Part shown: piece by piece, positions 17,452 to 25,628 of the stretch
Numbering within the stretch: the stretch's first letter is position 1
How the letters are laid out: each line of letters opens with the position of its first letter
NCBI RefSeq assembly: GCF_900009265.2
Contig: NZ_LR735026.1
Span: forward strand, 259,915-303,544
Source of the DNA: Planktothrix paucivesiculata PCC 9631
GTDB taxonomy: Bacteria > Cyanobacteriota > Cyanobacteriia > Cyanobacteriales > Microcoleaceae
Direction of reading: 5' to 3'
DNA length: 43,630 nucleotides
Notes under the pieces: model-generated
The model's database searches: none
Told to the model about the DNA's origin: nothing
What the model saw: only the letters and a program-made list of their open reading frames with translations
Position numbers and translations under genes: made by a program

Positions 17452-17476
17452 TATTTAATTATTCAAGGTTTCTATC

Positions 17477-18388
17477 ATGACAAAACTCAATCTTTTTGCC
17501 ACGGTCTTAACATATCCCGCTCCTGCTAGTAACTATCGCGGCGAATCAGAAGAAAATCGCACCGTCTTACAAAAAATTGTTAAAAACGGTCAGAAATATG
17601 CGATTGTTAGTCCTGAATCCATGCGTAATGCCTTACGCGAAACATTGATTTTAATGGATTTACCCCATAACCGAACTCGTTTACATAATGAAGATCAATT
17701 AGCAGTAGAATTTAAAGAATTTCCCAATTCTGATAAATATGCCGATGATTTTTTGTTTGGATTTATGGTGGCAAAACCCCCAGAAGACAAGAAAAAATCT
17801 ACCCTCAAACGCGATAGTATTTTTCGCTGTAATATGGCAGTCGCTTTAAATCCTTATAAATATGATGCCGTATTTCATCAATCGCCCCTGAATGCCAAAA
17901 CTAAAAACAATGAAAAAACCTACTGGAATAATGCCAAGACATCAGCATTATTGCATCGAGAAGTTACCCATACTGCCTTTCAATATCCCTTTGCTTTATC
18001 TCAACAAGATTGTTTAGAAAAACCAGAGTGGGCAAAAGCATTATTAAAAGCGATCGCCCAACTCAATAAAGTGGCTGGCGGTCATGCTAGGGCTTATTAT
18101 GAATTTGCACCTCGCTCTGTTGTAGCACGATTAACACCTAAATTAGTCGCAGGTTATAATACTTACGGATTCGAGGAAACAGGTGAATTTCCTGAATTAA
18201 TCCAACGCCTTTTAAACGCCGATCAAGAAATGGGTTATCTTCTCGGTCAGGAATTTTGGTTTGGGGGGGAAATTGTGCGAAATTTTGATCATGAAACAAA
18301 AACTCGTTTAGATGAAATGGGGGTACATCTTTATGCTAATCCTGAACAGCTTTTTGATAATTTATCCCTGCAATTTTTAGGCATTTAA
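17477..18388 (+). CDS. devR: Cas7-type backbone protein DevR (Cst2/DevR family)
   Basis: A 303-aa RAMP protein. The N-terminal LNLFATVLTYPAPASNYRGESEENRTVLQK and ISPESMRNALRETL-like VSPESMRNALRETL blocks identify the Cas7/Cst2/DevR family. Several copies coat the crRNA spacer in Cascade. Length is typical and no break is seen. It begins 85 bp after cmx8, a wider gap than elsewhere in the cassette, and no strong ribosome-binding site precedes the ATG. The following gene devS is 100 bp downstream. Confidence 0.9.
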   Translation: MTKLNLFATVLTYPAPASNYRGESEENRTVLQKIVKNGQKYAIVSPESMRNALRETLILMDLPHNRTRLHNEDQLAVEFKEFPNSDKYADDFLFGFMVAKPPEDKKKSTLKRDSIFRCNMAVALNPYKYDAVFHQSPLNAKTKNNEKTYWNNAKTSALLHREVTHTAFQYPFALSQQDCLEKPEWAKALLKAIAQLNKVAGGHARAYYEFAPRSVVARLTPKLVAGYNTYGFEETGEFPELIQRLLNADQEMGYLLGQEFWFGGEIVRNFDHETKTRLDEMGVHLYANPEQLFDNLSLQFLGI

Positions 18389-18488
18389 AACAACAATAAT
18401 ATCGCCATTAAGCTAAGACATCAAAATAGATTTCCTTGGTGTCTTAGTGTCTTCGTGGTGATTTGTACATCAAAGCTTTGAAGAATTT

Positions 18489-19202
18489 ATGAAAAAATCA
18501 AAAACAACTCAGATTCAAGAACAATATCTGACACTAAAAGCACCTTTTGCCGCTTTTCGTCCGTTTCAGTCCGGTCAATATCGTTCAACAACTCCCATTC
18601 CTTCCCCTTCAACTGTTTATGGATTACTGTTAAATTTAGCAGGAATTGAACAACGGTCTGAGTCAACATCACCTATTACTTTAATTAGAAATGATTTACC
18701 TGAAATAGAAATAGCGATCGCAATTCCAGCAAATACTAAATCAGAAACCGCTATTTTATCTCAACAATTACATCAATATTCGGTGGGAGAGTCTGATAAA
18801 GAACTTGCTAAAAAAACACACGGAGCTAAATCTTGGATTGCCCCTGTCCGTCGAGAAGTAATTGTTAATCTCAATCTAATTGTTGGTTTTAAAGCTGAAT
18901 TAGAATTGCGCGATCGCATTCTTCAAGGATTAAATGGTCAACTCGATCAACCTCGCTATGGTTTACCCTTTGCCGGGGATAATAACTTTTTATTTGATGA
19001 AATTGAACCCCTAGAAACCCCTCCTTTAGCAAGATGGTATTATCCTTATGAAGATAACAGTATTCCTGCTTCTGGAGTTTGTCGGTTAACAATTTGGATT
19101 GATCGAGCAGATAATACAAAAACTCAAACTGCTGTTTTTATTCCTAGTCATTTTGTTAACTATCCTCCTGACCAAGCCTGGGTTAAAATTCCTATTGGTT
19201 AG
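18489..19202 (+). CDS. devS: Cas5-type protein DevS (Cmx5/DevS family)
   Basis: A 237-aa RAMP protein. The segment LTLKAPFAAFRPFQSGQYRS followed by IPSPSTVYGLLLNLAG is the Cas5 N-terminal domain, and YGLPFAGDNNFLF is the later conserved block. Cas5 caps the crRNA 5' handle in Cascade. The 100-bp upstream gap contains a gtgtcttagtgtcttcgtggtg-type simple repeat common in cyanobacterial intergenic DNA. This is the last cas gene. No cas4-cas1 or cas2 follows before the array, although these usually complete the I-MYXAN locus. Confidence 0.9.
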   Translation: MKKSKTTQIQEQYLTLKAPFAAFRPFQSGQYRSTTPIPSPSTVYGLLLNLAGIEQRSESTSPITLIRNDLPEIEIAIAIPANTKSETAILSQQLHQYSVGESDKELAKKTHGAKSWIAPVRREVIVNLNLIVGFKAELELRDRILQGLNGQLDQPRYGLPFAGDNNFLFDEIEPLETPPLARWYYPYEDNSIPASGVCRLTIWIDRADNTKTQTAVFIPSHFVNYPPDQAWVKIPIG

Positions 19203-19468
19203 GGATTTTGCAAGCATCTCTGACCGTTTGCATAATTTGGGGGTGGTTGGGACAGCAAACCCTTATCTGGCTTTGGTTTTGGCTCTTTGTTAGGGGTCGG
19301 AGGTGCTTGCATTTTTCCTAAACTACTACCAATAAAGGGTTTCAGCGTTTTTGAAGGGGTCAATTTTTCGAGTTTTGTTCTCTATTTTGGGGGTTGATCA
19401 TGTTTTTTGTGGAGGTGCTTGTATTTTCTTTCGGGAGGCTATACGATAAAGGCAACACAGCCCCCGCC
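19203..19468 (+). promoter_or_regulatory. Leader of CRISPR array 2, with promoter
   Basis: The 266 bp between devS and the first repeat holds no gene. It contains two direct copies of ggaggtgcttg(c/t)atttt (near 19301 and 19411). The promoter-proximal 77 bp match the leader of array 1 in inverted orientation with six mismatches. Candidate promoter: ttgtat (19419-19424), 17 bp, tacgat (19442-19447), giving a start about 15 bases before the first repeat. Confidence 0.75.
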
Positions 19469-19935
19469 GTGATTTTACCTTTGATGCCGTTAGGCGTTGA
19501 TCACTCGAGCATGGTCTGGGAACCCGCCGCGTTTGACACTGTGATTTTACCTTTGATGCCGTTAGGCGTTGATCACTGTTGATTAAGACGGATAAAGAGA
19601 ACTCTAATCTAGTGATTTTACCTTTGATGCCGTTAGGCGTTGATCACAAATCCCCCTCACCCTTTGCTACCTATGCCAACGCCGTGATTTTACCTTTGAT
19701 GCCGTTAGGCGTTGATCACTGAAATTTCTCTTGGGCGTTGGTTGTCGATTGGGAGTGATTTTACCTTTGATGCCGTTAGGCGTTGATCACGTGAGGTTGT
19801 CTCAACGGGTGCAGGGAGTCTAATCAAGGTGATTTTACCTTTGATGCCGTTAGGCGTTGATCACAGATGGGAGAAGAAATCTTCTCCCATCTTTTTAAAC
19901 TGATTTTGCTCTTGATGCCGTTAGGCGTTGATTAC
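19469..19935 (+). CRISPR. CRISPR array 2: six exact repeats plus one degenerate terminal repeat
   Basis: 36-bp repeats begin at 19469, 19541, 19612, 19684, 19755 and 19829 (start gtgattttacctttgatgcc, end gttgatcac). The seventh, at 19900-19935, has five changes and marks the leader-distal end. The five ordinary spacers are 36, 35, 36, 35 and 38 bp. The sixth interval is a terminator hairpin. The repeat ends form gtgat/atcac and its centre folds as atgcc-gtta-ggcgt. The array runs into the 3' end of the asparaginase gene, whose stop codon touches the last repeat. Confidence 0.97.
19865..19896 (+). terminator. Intrinsic terminator occupying the last spacer position
   Basis: Perfect 12-bp arms agatgggagaag (19865-19876) and cttctcccatct (19881-19892) with loop aaat, followed by a T run (19892-19896). 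It lies exactly between repeat 6 and degenerate repeat 7, within a 35-bp interval of normal spacer length, and would end the pre-crRNA. Confidence 0.88.
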
Positions 19936-20889
19936 TTACAGAAACGATAATTCCCCGATCACATCTAAACGTTTAAAGTCACTCAGCGCTAAGAATTTTT
20001 CCGAGAGGGTTTCCGCGATGGTGGGTGTAATCCAGCCCATTTGTTGCAATAGATGAATCGCCGTGGCGTATTTAGCCCGATGAGCCCCATCCATAACTTT
20101 AATTGCTAATCCCAAACCTTCGCCCACCCGTCCGACACACTGCACCCCTTCCGCCCCGGACTTGCTGACCAGTTCTCCTTCGGTTAAACGCATTAATTCC
20201 GTATCAAAATGTCCCTCTCCCGCCACCATTTCGGGATGATGGGTCATGGCCCGGACAATCCGTTCCCGGTCTAGGTTATCTCCAGAAGCCAATTGAGCAT
20301 AGAGTATCCCCATTTGACCCAATTCCAGATAATAGGTGGGTGCGCCGCAGTCATCCCGAGCACCGAGGAACTCATCGGGGGGTAGTCCTAATAACTCCCC
20401 AACTTTACCAATAATCAGTTGTTGCAGAGGATGTTTCCGTTGTAAATAGCTTTCTAAGGGCCAATGACATTGTTGACAAACCGCTAACATTCCCGCGTGT
20501 TTTCCCGAACAGCCGTGTTGTAGGGGGCTATTTTTCCCGGCGGGAATCGGACACTGGAGTTGTACGGGTTCAACATCGGCCCGCCAGAGAATATTAAAAG
20601 CCTGTCGAGCTTGTTCAACGGTTCCTTGATGGGAACTACAAATAATTGCTAAATCAATATCAGTTAAATCATATCGTTCCAGTGTGCCCGTGGTGGTCAC
20701 GGCTAAGGCCTGAAAGGGTTTTAAGGCTGAACGGATAAAGGTGGCGGTGTCGGAGTTTCCGGCAACGGATAACACCCGTCCTCGGTGATCACAGACGGTC
20801 GCTTGTACCCGGTGGGTAGACTCAACCAGCCCTTCCCGTAGGAGTCTGACTTCCAGTTCTTTTGCTTGTGTTCGTTTTCCCCGTGTCAT
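19936..20889 (-). CDS. Asparaginase of the Rhizobium ReAV (type III) kind
   Basis: A 317-aa protein of the family that includes Rhizobium etli asparaginase II, unrelated to E. coli AnsB. Conserved blocks are IRSALKPFQ (Ser and Lys of the active site), ICSSHQGT (second Ser), GCSGKHAGML, RDDCGAPTYYL (zinc-linked Cys residues) and LVSKSGAEGVQ. It hydrolyses asparagine to aspartate and ammonia in the cytoplasm. The gene converges with the CRISPR array, and its TAA directly abuts the degenerate last repeat, so the array probably grew from, or landed at, this 3' end. Length is normal and the frame is intact. Confidence 0.88.
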   Translation of the reverse strand: MTRGKRTQAKELEVRLLREGLVESTHRVQATVCDHRGRVLSVAGNSDTATFIRSALKPFQALAVTTTGTLERYDLTDIDLAIICSSHQGTVEQARQAFNILWRADVEPVQLQCPIPAGKNSPLQHGCSGKHAGMLAVCQQCHWPLESYLQRKHPLQQLIIGKVGELLGLPPDEFLGARDDCGAPTYYLELGQMGILYAQLASGDNLDRERIVRAMTHHPEMVAGEGHFDTELMRLTEGELVSKSGAEGVQCVGRVGEGLGLAIKVMDGAHRAKYATAIHLLQQMGWITPTIAETLSEKFLALSDFKRLDVIGELSFL

Positions 20890-20932
20890 ATTTAAAAATT
20901 TAGAGTTTATATTGGATAAGGTCGGTAACTGT

Positions 20933-21433
20933 TCACAATAAGACCCAGATTAATCCTCCTCCGAGCAACAATCCGGCTAAACCATAATAGGTTTGTCGTA
21001 ATCGAGTTAGAATTGGTTGCACTTGATGGGTGAGAATTAACTGATCTTGGACTAAAAATTCCGGGGTTTTCAGCCAGGTTTGGCCGTCATACCATCCTGA
21101 TTCTTCGTAGAAAATCCTAGGACTGAGTAAGCGCGATCTAATATAGTACCAGCCTAAAGATAACCGAATCACGACTAAGCTTAAAATAAAACTTGCTCCC
21201 CCGGCGGCGCCGAGAATTAATTGACCCAGATATTTGCTGGGTGTAAAACTCGCGGCGGCTACGGGGCAAAAAATCACCCAGCTAATTAACCACACCCAGA
21301 ATAATTTTCTCAAATATTGGGGCCAGTTGAGTGTCACCCAGCTAAAAAACCAAGATTCTTTGAGTTCTTGATATTCATTAACAGGACGTTGTTCAGGGGG
21401 AACCGGACAGATGGATACTGAAACGTCTCTCAT
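20933..21433 (-). CDS. CGLD27-like (DUF1230) membrane protein
   Basis: A 166-aa protein starting MRDVSVSICPVPPEQRPVNE. The PVPPEQRPVNEYQELKESWFFSW block is the CGLD27/DUF1230 hallmark. There are two to three hydrophobic segments: LFWVWLISWVIFCPVAAA, GAAGGASFILSLVVIRLSL and the C-terminal LAGLLLGGGLIWVLL. The family is conserved in cyanobacteria, algae and plants. The plant protein is plastid-located and has been connected with iron status, but its biochemical role is not established. It lies 43 bp upstream of the asparaginase gene on the same strand and the two may be cotranscribed. Confidence 0.82.
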   Translation of the reverse strand: MRDVSVSICPVPPEQRPVNEYQELKESWFFSWVTLNWPQYLRKLFWVWLISWVIFCPVAAASFTPSKYLGQLILGAAGGASFILSLVVIRLSLGWYYIRSRLLSPRIFYEESGWYDGQTWLKTPEFLVQDQLILTHQVQPILTRLRQTYYGLAGLLLGGGLIWVLL

Positions 21434-21683
21434 ATAAGAAATTTGAGATTTTCTAGGATGTTGCTCTTGATTTTATGTTTTATCCAAATATCATAGCGAT
21501 TTGTCGGGCTAATTGTTTTCCGCATCGGGCCGATAACTTGGATCTAAAACTTACCCCTGAGTAAAAGGACAGTCTTGGAGAAAAGCCTCGATAGTCGATG
21601 GGTTTCCAGGGAAGCCTTAATAGGAGTTTACTGATGATGGTGTTCAAAAGTGTAGGACTAACGATAAAATCTTGATTAATCCT

Positions 21684-22169
21684 ATGACAAAAACAATGAT
21701 TCGACCTCTATTTTCTCTGGCAATCTTAACTGTATTACTCCCCATCAGTTTATCAGCAAATGCCCAAACTTGCACCCCTTTAGCGGTTGTTAAAGGTGAC
21801 GGAACAAGTGTTACAAAACAAGTATCTGCCCCCAATGTGGGAACTATTCCTCGCATTCCCGTGGGTTATCGAGGCAACTGGGACACGGATTTTGTGGTTC
21901 CTAACAATGCCAACTTTACCGAGTATGTTGCAACGATTCAATCTTTATCTAATGACCCAGGAATATTTAAAATTAAAATGTACCTAAAATACGCAGATGA
22001 TACTGCGGATCAAGTCTTTGAAGGCGATGTTCCCCTTGACCAAAATCAATCACAACAAATTAGTGGTACTCCCCGATCAGATAGTCAACCCTATCAAGTT
22101 AATCTGAATGTCGGAGGAATTAAAGTCTTGGGATATAGTTACACCCTTTCTGTCCAAGGATGCCAATAA
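21684..22169 (+). CDS. Hypothetical secreted protein
   Basis: A 161-aa protein with a clear signal peptide: basic MTKTMIRP, hydrophobic LFSLAILTVLLPISLS and a likely cleavage at ANA-QTC. The mature part has two cysteines near its ends (TCTPLAVV... and VQGCQ) that may form a disulphide, and alternating hydrophobic beta-strand patterns. I do not recognise the family. The ATG at 21684 is preferred to a TTG 12 bases upstream. The 238-bp region upstream shows no other gene. A weak hairpin follows at 22223-22242. Confidence 0.7.
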   Translation: MTKTMIRPLFSLAILTVLLPISLSANAQTCTPLAVVKGDGTSVTKQVSAPNVGTIPRIPVGYRGNWDTDFVVPNNANFTEYVATIQSLSNDPGIFKIKMYLKYADDTADQVFEGDVPLDQNQSQQISGTPRSDSQPYQVNLNVGGIKVLGYSYTLSVQGCQ

Positions 22170-22222
22170 GAAGTAGTGAACTGCGGCTGATCGGTTTAAT
22201 TCTCAAGGGTTAACCGGAAGAT

Positions 22223-22242
22223 AGGGGGGCCTAGTTCCCCCT
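22223..22242 (+). terminator. Possible terminator hairpin
   Basis: Arms aggggg and ccccct with an 8-bp loop lie 54 bp after the secreted-protein gene. There is no T run, so termination activity is doubtful. Confidence 0.3.
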
Positions 22243-22297
22243 CAACACAGGAAAATTAAGTCACAATAGAAAAAGTTAAGTTTTGAAGATATAAAGT

Positions 22298-24184
22298 ATG
22301 GCCACTGCAACCGAACTTCCCCCTTTAATTCCCCGGGATCTGCTATTTGGCAACCCCGAACGTACTAGCCCCAGTTTGTCCCCCGAAGGCAAATATTTGG
22401 CCTATATTGCCCCCGATGAAAAGAATATTTTACAGGTTTGGTTAAAAACCGTTGGACAAGAGGAAACCCAAGCTTTAACCCGTGATCCGAAACGGGGAAT
22501 TCGATTTTTTTTCTGGACTTATAACCCGGATCAACTGATTTATGTTCAGGACTCCGATGGCGATGAAAACTGGCATTTATATTTAGTTAATGTCCAAACC
22601 CACGTTGTCCGCGACTTAACTCCGTTTCAAGGAGTGCGGGCGCAAGTTGTTAATTTAGATCACAATTTTCCCGAGCAAATTTTAGTCGGAATGAACCTGA
22701 GAGACCCGCAGGTTTTTGACGTTTATCAGGTCAATTTAAAAAATGGCGCCGTTGATTTTCATACAGAAAATCCGGGGAATATTGTTAGTTGGACGGCTGA
22801 TGCTCAGTTTAAAATTCGGGCGGCGAGTTCTAGCACCGATGATGGTGGGTTTGATTTATTATATCGAGAAACCCCCGAACATCCTTGGGAAACCCTACGC
22901 CATTGGGGGCCCGATGAAGAAGGCGGGGCGGCTTTCTTTTCCAATGATGGCAAAATTTTATATATGGTGGGTAACCATGATGCCAATGCTGAACGATTAA
23001 TTGCACTGGATTTATCCACCCGTGAAGAAACCGTAATTGCTGAAGATCCTGAATATGATATTGGGGGATTATTAGCCCATCCTACCACCCGAAATATTGA
23101 GGCGGTTTCTTTTTATAAAGATAAGGAAGAATGGCAAATTATTGACCCTATTATTGCCGAAGATATCGAGGCAATTAAACAAATTCGTCCGGGGGAATTT
23201 GGGATTAGTCGAACATTATCCGATGAAAAATGGTTAATTAGTTTTGTCACCGATGACGGCCCAGTTTATTTTTACGTTTACGATCGCCCAACCAAAACTC
23301 ACAGCTTTTTATTCAGTAATAAACCGAAATTAGAAGGCTTATCTTTAGCCGCCATGGAGCCCATTTCTTACACCGCAATTGATGGGTTAACTATTCATGG
23401 TTATTTAACCAAACCCGTCGGCGTTGCCCTGCCCGCCCCAACGGTGCTATTGGTTCATGGTGGCCCCTGGGCGCGAGATACCTGGGGTTATGACTCCCAA
23501 GCCCAATGGTTAGCTAACCGGGGTTACGCGGTCTTACAGGTCAATTTCCGGGGATCAACCGGGTATGGGAAAGCCTTTCTGAATGCCGCCAACCGGGAAT
23601 GGGCGGGAAAAATGCACCAGGACTTAATTGATGGGGTGAATTGGTTAGTTGAAAAAGGCATTTCCCAACCGGATAAAATTGCCATTATGGGCGGGTCTTA
23701 TGGGGGCTATGCGACCTTAGTTGGGTTAACATTTACTCCCGAAGTTTTTGCCTGTGGTGTGGATATTGTCGGGCCGAGTAATATTATTACTTTGATGCAA
23801 AGTATTCCGCCCTATTGGGAACCAATTCGCAAGAATTTCTATCATCGGGTCGGGAATTTAGACACGGAACCGGAATTTTTAAAAGAGCGCTCACCTTTAT
23901 TTTTTGTTGACCGAATTGAGAAACCTTTATTGATTGGTCAAGGAGCTAATGATCCTCGGGTTAAGCAAGCGGAAAGTGAGCAGATTTTTGAAGCGATGAA
24001 ACAAGCCGGGAAACCCGTAGAATACGCTTTATATAGCGATGAAGGACATGGTTTTGCCCGTCCTGAAAATCGCTTACATTTCTATGGAGTAGCTGAGGAA
24101 TTTCTGGCTAAATATTTAGGGGGACGCTTTGAACCCCTGGGAGAAATGACCGGACATTCTGGCGTGATTCAATCCTCAAACTAA
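22298..24184 (+). CDS. S9-family serine peptidase (acylaminoacyl-peptidase/prolyl oligopeptidase like)
   Basis: A 628-aa cytoplasmic protein with no signal peptide. Residues about 20-360 form a beta-propeller-like domain that filters substrates. Residues about 380-615 form the alpha/beta-hydrolase domain with the nucleophile in GGSYGGYA (Ser467), Asp552 in GANDPRV and His584 in DEGHGF. The oxyanion segment VHGGPWARDTWGYDS is typical of S9C peptidases, which cleave short or N-acylated peptides. The gene stands alone between a secreted protein and an SPFH gene, and a hairpin follows the stop. All catalytic residues are present. Confidence 0.93.
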   Translation: MATATELPPLIPRDLLFGNPERTSPSLSPEGKYLAYIAPDEKNILQVWLKTVGQEETQALTRDPKRGIRFFFWTYNPDQLIYVQDSDGDENWHLYLVNVQTHVVRDLTPFQGVRAQVVNLDHNFPEQILVGMNLRDPQVFDVYQVNLKNGAVDFHTENPGNIVSWTADAQFKIRAASSSTDDGGFDLLYRETPEHPWETLRHWGPDEEGGAAFFSNDGKILYMVGNHDANAERLIALDLSTREETVIAEDPEYDIGGLLAHPTTRNIEAVSFYKDKEEWQIIDPIIAEDIEAIKQIRPGEFGISRTLSDEKWLISFVTDDGPVYFYVYDRPTKTHSFLFSNKPKLEGLSLAAMEPISYTAIDGLTIHGYLTKPVGVALPAPTVLLVHGGPWARDTWGYDSQAQWLANRGYAVLQVNFRGSTGYGKAFLNAANREWAGKMHQDLIDGVNWLVEKGISQPDKIAIMGGSYGGYATLVGLTFTPEVFACGVDIVGPSNIITLMQSIPPYWEPIRKNFYHRVGNLDTEPEFLKERSPLFFVDRIEKPLLIGQGANDPRVKQAESEQIFEAMKQAGKPVEYALYSDEGHGFARPENRLHFYGVAEEFLAKYLGGRFEPLGEMTGHSGVIQSSN

Positions 24185-24194
24185 AGTTTAAAAT

Positions 24195-24214
24195 TCCCCC
24201 TGAAAAAAGGGGGA
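24195..24214 (+). terminator. Possible terminator hairpin after the S9 peptidase
   Basis: tccccct and aggggga arms around gaaaaa lie 11 bp after the stop codon. A clear T run is missing, so it may only protect the message 3' end. Confidence 0.4.
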
Positions 24215-24294
24215 TTATGGACAGTTTAGCTCAAGATTATGCTAAAATTAAGTACGGTTACTCCCGAATTCAATTATAATTTTTTTAAAAAATT

Positions 24295-25182
24295 ATGTTA
24301 CAGTACATTTTGGGTATTTTATTTCCCATTATCATTGGATTTACGCTCAATTCTTCGGTGAAGGTGATTAGTACCAGTGACCAAGCCATTGTTGAACGAT
24401 TAGGTAAATATAAACGGACTCTAAAACCAGGACTGCAATTTATTATTCCTGTGGCAGAAAAAATTGTTTATTATGATACTAACCGTGAACGTTTATTAGA
24501 TATTGACCCTCAAGAAGTGATTACAAAAGATCAAATCACTCTCAGAATTAATGCGGCGGTTTTTTGGAAAATTGAAGACTTAAAAAATTTTTATTATAAC
24601 GTTGAAACTGATAAAACTAAAGAAGCGATTTCTAATTTAGTTTTAACCACACTTCGCGCAGAAATCGGGTTAACGAATCTGGAAGAATTATTAGCTAAAA
24701 TTAAAGACATTAACCGAAGACTATTATATGCTTTAGCAGAAGGAACTAAGACCTGGGGAATTATTATTATTCGGGTTGATATTCAAAATATTACTCCTCC
24801 TAAATCTATCCAAGAGTCCATGGAACGCAAACGGGTTGCGGAGAGTCAAAAACAGGCAGAAATTTTAGAAGCTCAAGGACAAGCGCAATCAATTCGAGTG
24901 TTAGCAGATACTTTAGGATTAAAAACTAATAGTCAGGAATTTTTAAGATTTTTAATTACCAAACAATATGTTGACGCGAATCAACAATTAAGTGAAAGTC
25001 CCAATTCAAAAATTATTTTTATGAACCCCAATCAATTAACAGAACCGATTACTCATCTCATGGAAAGTGTTTCAGAAAATCCAAATCCTCCAGTTTCTCC
25101 GATTATTTTACCCGATTTACAAGAAGTTCAAGTTCCTAAAGTTCAACAAGTTCAACCTAATCCTAATATTCAAAAAACCTAG
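24295..25182 (+). CDS. SPFH/band 7 domain protein (stomatin-like)
   Basis: A 295-aa membrane-anchored protein. An N-terminal hydrophobic segment (LGILFPIIIGFTL) is followed by an SPFH domain at about residues 25-180 with VISTSDQAIVERLGKYKRTLKPGLQFIIP. A helical coiled segment rich in Ala/Glu/Gln (RKRVAESQKQAEILEAQGQAQ) comes next, with a proline-rich tail. Stomatin-like proteins assemble into large ring or cage structures that organise membrane microdomains and often regulate proteases such as FtsH. No NfeD-type partner is adjacent. The C-terminal tail is low complexity and runs into a tandem repeat region. Confidence 0.9.
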   Translation: MLQYILGILFPIIIGFTLNSSVKVISTSDQAIVERLGKYKRTLKPGLQFIIPVAEKIVYYDTNRERLLDIDPQEVITKDQITLRINAAVFWKIEDLKNFYYNVETDKTKEAISNLVLTTLRAEIGLTNLEELLAKIKDINRRLLYALAEGTKTWGIIIIRVDIQNITPPKSIQESMERKRVAESQKQAEILEAQGQAQSIRVLADTLGLKTNSQEFLRFLITKQYVDANQQLSESPNSKIIFMNPNQLTEPITHLMESVSENPNPPVSPIILPDLQEVQVPKVQQVQPNPNIQKT

Positions 25183-25192
25183 AATAATGGGG

Positions 25193-25271
25193 AATTACGA
25201 ATTACGAATTACGAATTACGAATGGGAAATATTTTACTTCCCCTGCCTCCCCTTCCTCCCCTGCTCCCCCT
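25193..25271. repeat. 7-bp tandem repeat aattacg and a pyrimidine-rich tract
   Basis: Four units of aattacg occupy 25193-25220. A ccctgcctcccc-type C/T tract follows at about 25239-25271. Both are intergenic simple repeats downstream of the SPFH gene. Confidence 0.8.
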
Positions 25272-25340
25272 GTCACCAGTTTGTCACTATTCTATGACAA
25301 ATTGAGGTTAGTTTCAAATCAATCACAAAGGAATCAACCT

Positions 25341-25622
25341 ATGAATACCAACAAAACCAACGGTTTATCTACTCGTACTAAGATTTGGATGGGAGTCGGT
25401 GCTTATATTTTAACGGCCGGATTGGGCAATGTTGCTAATGCTTCTACCACGCAATCCCTATCTAATTCTATTCCAGAAATTGCCTCTGGAATTGCAACTT
25501 CTGGGGATACTTTTACCTCCCGCGATATGTTGCAAGCCTCTACTGATGGCGACACAGATAGTACAAAAGATGACGATAAAAAAGATGAAGGCGGAGAAAG
25601 TGGTGAAGGTGGAGAAGGCTAA
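25341..25622 (+). CDS. Small exported protein with Asp/Lys/Gly/Glu-rich tail
   Basis: A 93-aa protein with ribosome-binding site aaagga, starting MNTNKTNGLSTRTK. A hydrophobic segment IWMGVGAYILTAGLGNVANA looks like a signal peptide with an ANA cleavage site. The mature part is Ser/Thr-rich and ends in a very acidic and glycine-rich tail (TKDDDKKDEGG then ESGEGGEG). I do not recognise the family. The stop lies 6 bp before the PKHD hydroxylase gene, so the two are surely co-expressed, and the peptide is a plausible hydroxylase substrate or metal-binding partner. That link is only an inference from position. Confidence 0.72.
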   Translation: MNTNKTNGLSTRTKIWMGVGAYILTAGLGNVANASTTQSLSNSIPEIASGIATSGDTFTSRDMLQASTDGDTDSTKDDDKKDEGGESGEGGEG

Positions 25623-25628
25623 AATCCG

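Noticed and set aside
18489-19202. devS taken as truncated because the frame ends shortly before the leader
   Set aside because: Its length of 237 aa is normal for DevS/Cmx5 and the C-terminal block is present.
19394-19582. Open frame of 62 codons over the array leader
   Set aside because: It is translated CRISPR leader and repeats; the MPLGVDH units are repeat DNA.
9520-19935. CRISPR-associated transposon (CAST), because IS transposases lie near a Cas3-type locus
   Set aside because: The transposases are ordinary ISAs1 and ISL3 enzymes. No tnsA, tnsB, tnsC or tniQ gene is present, and cas3 is intact.
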